A stretch of DNA of 64,000 nt from the NCBI GenBank assembly GCA_964393405.1, contig CAYMTR010000014.1, forward strand, positions 5,795 through 69,794, in the 5' to 3' direction. The notes beneath the pieces were generated by a model. The model was not told where the DNA came from. It was given only the letters and a program-made list of their open reading frames with translations, and ran no database searches. Position numbers and translations under genes: made by a program. Position 1 is the first letter of the stretch; each line of letters begins with the position of its first letter. Origin of the DNA: CAYMTR01 sp964393405 (GTDB lineage: Bacteria; Bacteroidota; Bacteroidia; Bacteroidales; Prolixibacteraceae). This document shows positions 62,522 to 64,000 of the stretch, piece by piece.

Positions 62522-64000
62522 TTATTTTGCAGCTATTGGTATTTTGTTAATTGCATCAAGGAAAGCCTCTACTGAAGCAGTAATAATATCGGTGTGAGCC
62601 CCAAAACCATGATACATGTGTTCTTCGTATTGAATTGTCATATGGACTTTACCTACATCATCACTTCCTCTTGTTATTGCCTGAATTAAAAACTCTTCTA
62701 AAGAAACCTGTCTGGTGATTATTTGTTTAACAGCTTTTATTGCCGCATCAACAGGACCGTTACCATCTGAAGTTGCAGTAAACTTTTCACCTGATATTGA
62801 TAATCTAACAGTTGCCATTGGCAGAATTTCTTTTCCGGTAACAACCTGAAGGAAATCAAGTTTTATTCTTTGGTTTTCTTCCCTTATAGCACCTACTAAC
62901 ATCAAAAGATCATCATCTTTTATATCTTTCTTCTTGTCGGCAAGTTTCAGAAACTCCTGATAAACATCATTAAGTTTTTCTTTTTCCAGCTTATAGCCCA
63001 GATTTTCTAAGTGATGTTTCAGAGCTGCACGACCACTTCTTGCAGTAAGAACAATTGATGATTCATTTATGCCTACATCACAAGGATCAATTATTTCGTA
63101 GTTTTCACGGTTCTTTAAAACACCGTCCTGATGAATGCCCGAAGAGTGCGCAAAAGCATTTCTACCAACAATTGCTTTATTTGGTTGAACTGGCATATTC
63201 ATCAAACTAGAGACCATACGACTTGTTTTATAAATATTTTTAGTATTTATATTCGTCATTATGCCAAGCTCTTTTTCCCGGCTCTTAAGTATCATTACAA
63301 CTTCTTCAAGAGATGTATTTCCAGCCCTTTCTCCTATTCCATTAATGGTGACTTCAACTTGTCTGGCTCCGTTTAAAATACCACTTATCGAATTAGCAGT
63401 TGCCATTCCTAAGTCATTATGACAATGTGTTGATATTATAGCCTTATGAACTCCATTTACATTTTCCATGAGAAATTTAATTTTTTCTCCATATTCATGT
63501 GGAAGACAGTAACCTGTTGTGTCGGGAATGTTAACAACTGTTGCTCCAGCTTTTATCACAGCTTCAACAACCTTCGCAAGATATACATTGTCGCTGCGTC
63601 CAGCATCTTCTGCATAGAACTCAACATCTTCAACATACTTTTTTGCATATTTTACTGCGGCAACAGCACGTTCAAGGATTTCATCCTCATTTGAATTCAG
63701 TTTATATTTAATATGATATGGTGATGTGCCTATTCCTGTATGGATTCTTCCTTTTTTGGCAAATTTTAGAGCTTCGGCAGCAACATCAATATCTTTTTCT
63801 ACTGCGCGCGTTAAAGCGCAAATTGTAGGCCAGGTAACTGCTTTGGAGATTTCAACTACTGAATTAAAATCACCGGGACTTGAAATTGGAAAACCTGCTT
63901 CAATGATATCAACTCCCAATTCTTCAAGAGTTTTAGCCACCTGAATTTTTTCAAGGGTATTCAACTGGCATCCGGGAACTTGTTCCCCATCTCTCAATGT
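62522..64000 (-). CDS. leuA: 2-isopropylmalate synthase (5' end outside the window)
   Basis: 492 visible residues; the frame runs off the right edge at TLRDGEQVPGCQLNT, so about 10 N-terminal residues are missing. The HMGL-like domain contains GVDIIEAGFP, STHCHNDLGMATAN (metal ligands) and GIGERAGN, followed by the communication region and a C-terminal LeuA regulatory domain (about 365-490) that binds leucine. It condenses acetyl-CoA with 2-oxoisovalerate, the first step of leucine synthesis. It heads the visible part of the leu operon; any attenuator or leader lies beyond the window. Confidence 0.94.
   Translation of the reverse strand, partial: TLRDGEQVPGCQLNTLEKIQVAKTLEELGVDIIEAGFPISSPGDFNSVVEISKAVTWPTICALTRAVEKDIDVAAEALKFAKKGRIHTGIGTSPYHIKYKLNSNEDEILERAVAAVKYAKKYVEDVEFYAEDAGRSDNVYLAKVVEAVIKAGATVVNIPDTTGYCLPHEYGEKIKFLMENVNGVHKAIISTHCHNDLGMATANSISGILNGARQVEVTINGIGERAGNTSLEEVVMILKSREKELGIMTNINTKNIYKTSRMVSSLMNMPVQPNKAIVGRNAFAHSSGIHQDGVLKNRENYEIIDPCDVGINESSIVLTARSGRAALKHHLENLGYKLEKEKLNDVYQEFLKLADKKKDIKDDDLLMLVGAIREENQRIKLDFLQVVTGKEILPMATVRLSISGEKFTATSDGNGPVDAAIKAVKQIITRQVSLEEFLIQAITRGSDDVGKVHMTIQYEEHMYHGFGAHTDIITASVEAFLDAINKIPIAAK

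Overview
This AT-rich 64 kb window comes from a member of the Bacteroidota, most likely a Bacteroidales/Marinilabiliales-type anaerobe or facultative anaerobe. The evidence is a type IX secretion C-terminal sorting domain, a TonB receptor with an N-terminal carboxypeptidase-regulatory domain, LytS/LytTR pairs, an APH-RapZ fusion, TAnnTTTG-type -7 promoter boxes, a general lack of Shine-Dalgarno sequences, and a leu operon laid out as in Bacteroides. There are no insertion sequences, phage genes or CRISPR arrays. One 100-N assembly gap (32188-32287) separates a transketolase from an acyltransferase.

Layout. 1-3741 (+): a broken membrane-protein end, an MBL-fold hydrolase, an outer-membrane protein, a DUF1593 nucleoside-hydrolase-like protein and a GNAT acetyltransferase. 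3777-12117 (-): a ten-gene arsenic island, transcribed arsR, ArsE-like thioredoxin, ArsF-like, ArsG-like, ArsP-like permease, DUF2798, octaheme cytochrome c, ProC-like reductase, arsC, acr3. Two palindromes of the same design (GTTCG-N8-CGAAC) lie at arsR and in front of arsP, which suggests one regulon with two promoters. 12259-23690: a CBM9 T9SS cargo protein, outer-membrane proteins, a lipid kinase, OmpA with TSP3 repeats, Trk potassium uptake (TrkH+TrkA), a lipoprotein, a universal stress protein and an ADP-forming acetyl-CoA synthetase. 23738-31195: an S9 peptidase, a LytTR/LytS pair, a tetratricopeptide-like protein, a TonB receptor and a small secreted protein.

31477-42840 (-): acyltransferase/transketolase around the gap; a four-gene envelope set (porin-like barrel, RND/MMPL transporter, LolA-like protein, DUF2141); an AraC-type membrane regulator; and ppk1. 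42927-51465: a tiny CxxC protein, the APH-RapZ fusion, DUF554, a YdcF-like protein, tRNA-Cys, folB, glnS and a LiaF-LytS-LytTR envelope-stress operon. 51462-57021 (-): a sensory block of a HisKA kinase, a methyl-accepting chemotaxis protein, a stand-alone receiver, a NarL-type regulator and a PAS/HisKA_3 kinase. 57135-64000 (-): the leucine operon leuA-leuC-leuD-(citramalate/isopropylmalate synthase-like)-methyltransferase-leuB, ending in a strong terminator.

The most interesting points are the octaheme cytochrome and ProC-like reductase embedded in an apparent organoarsenical/arsenate resistance regulon, two unusual intergenic tracts with an 11-bp period, and a chemoreceptor that carries a perfect Shine-Dalgarno sequence in a genome that otherwise seems to lack them.
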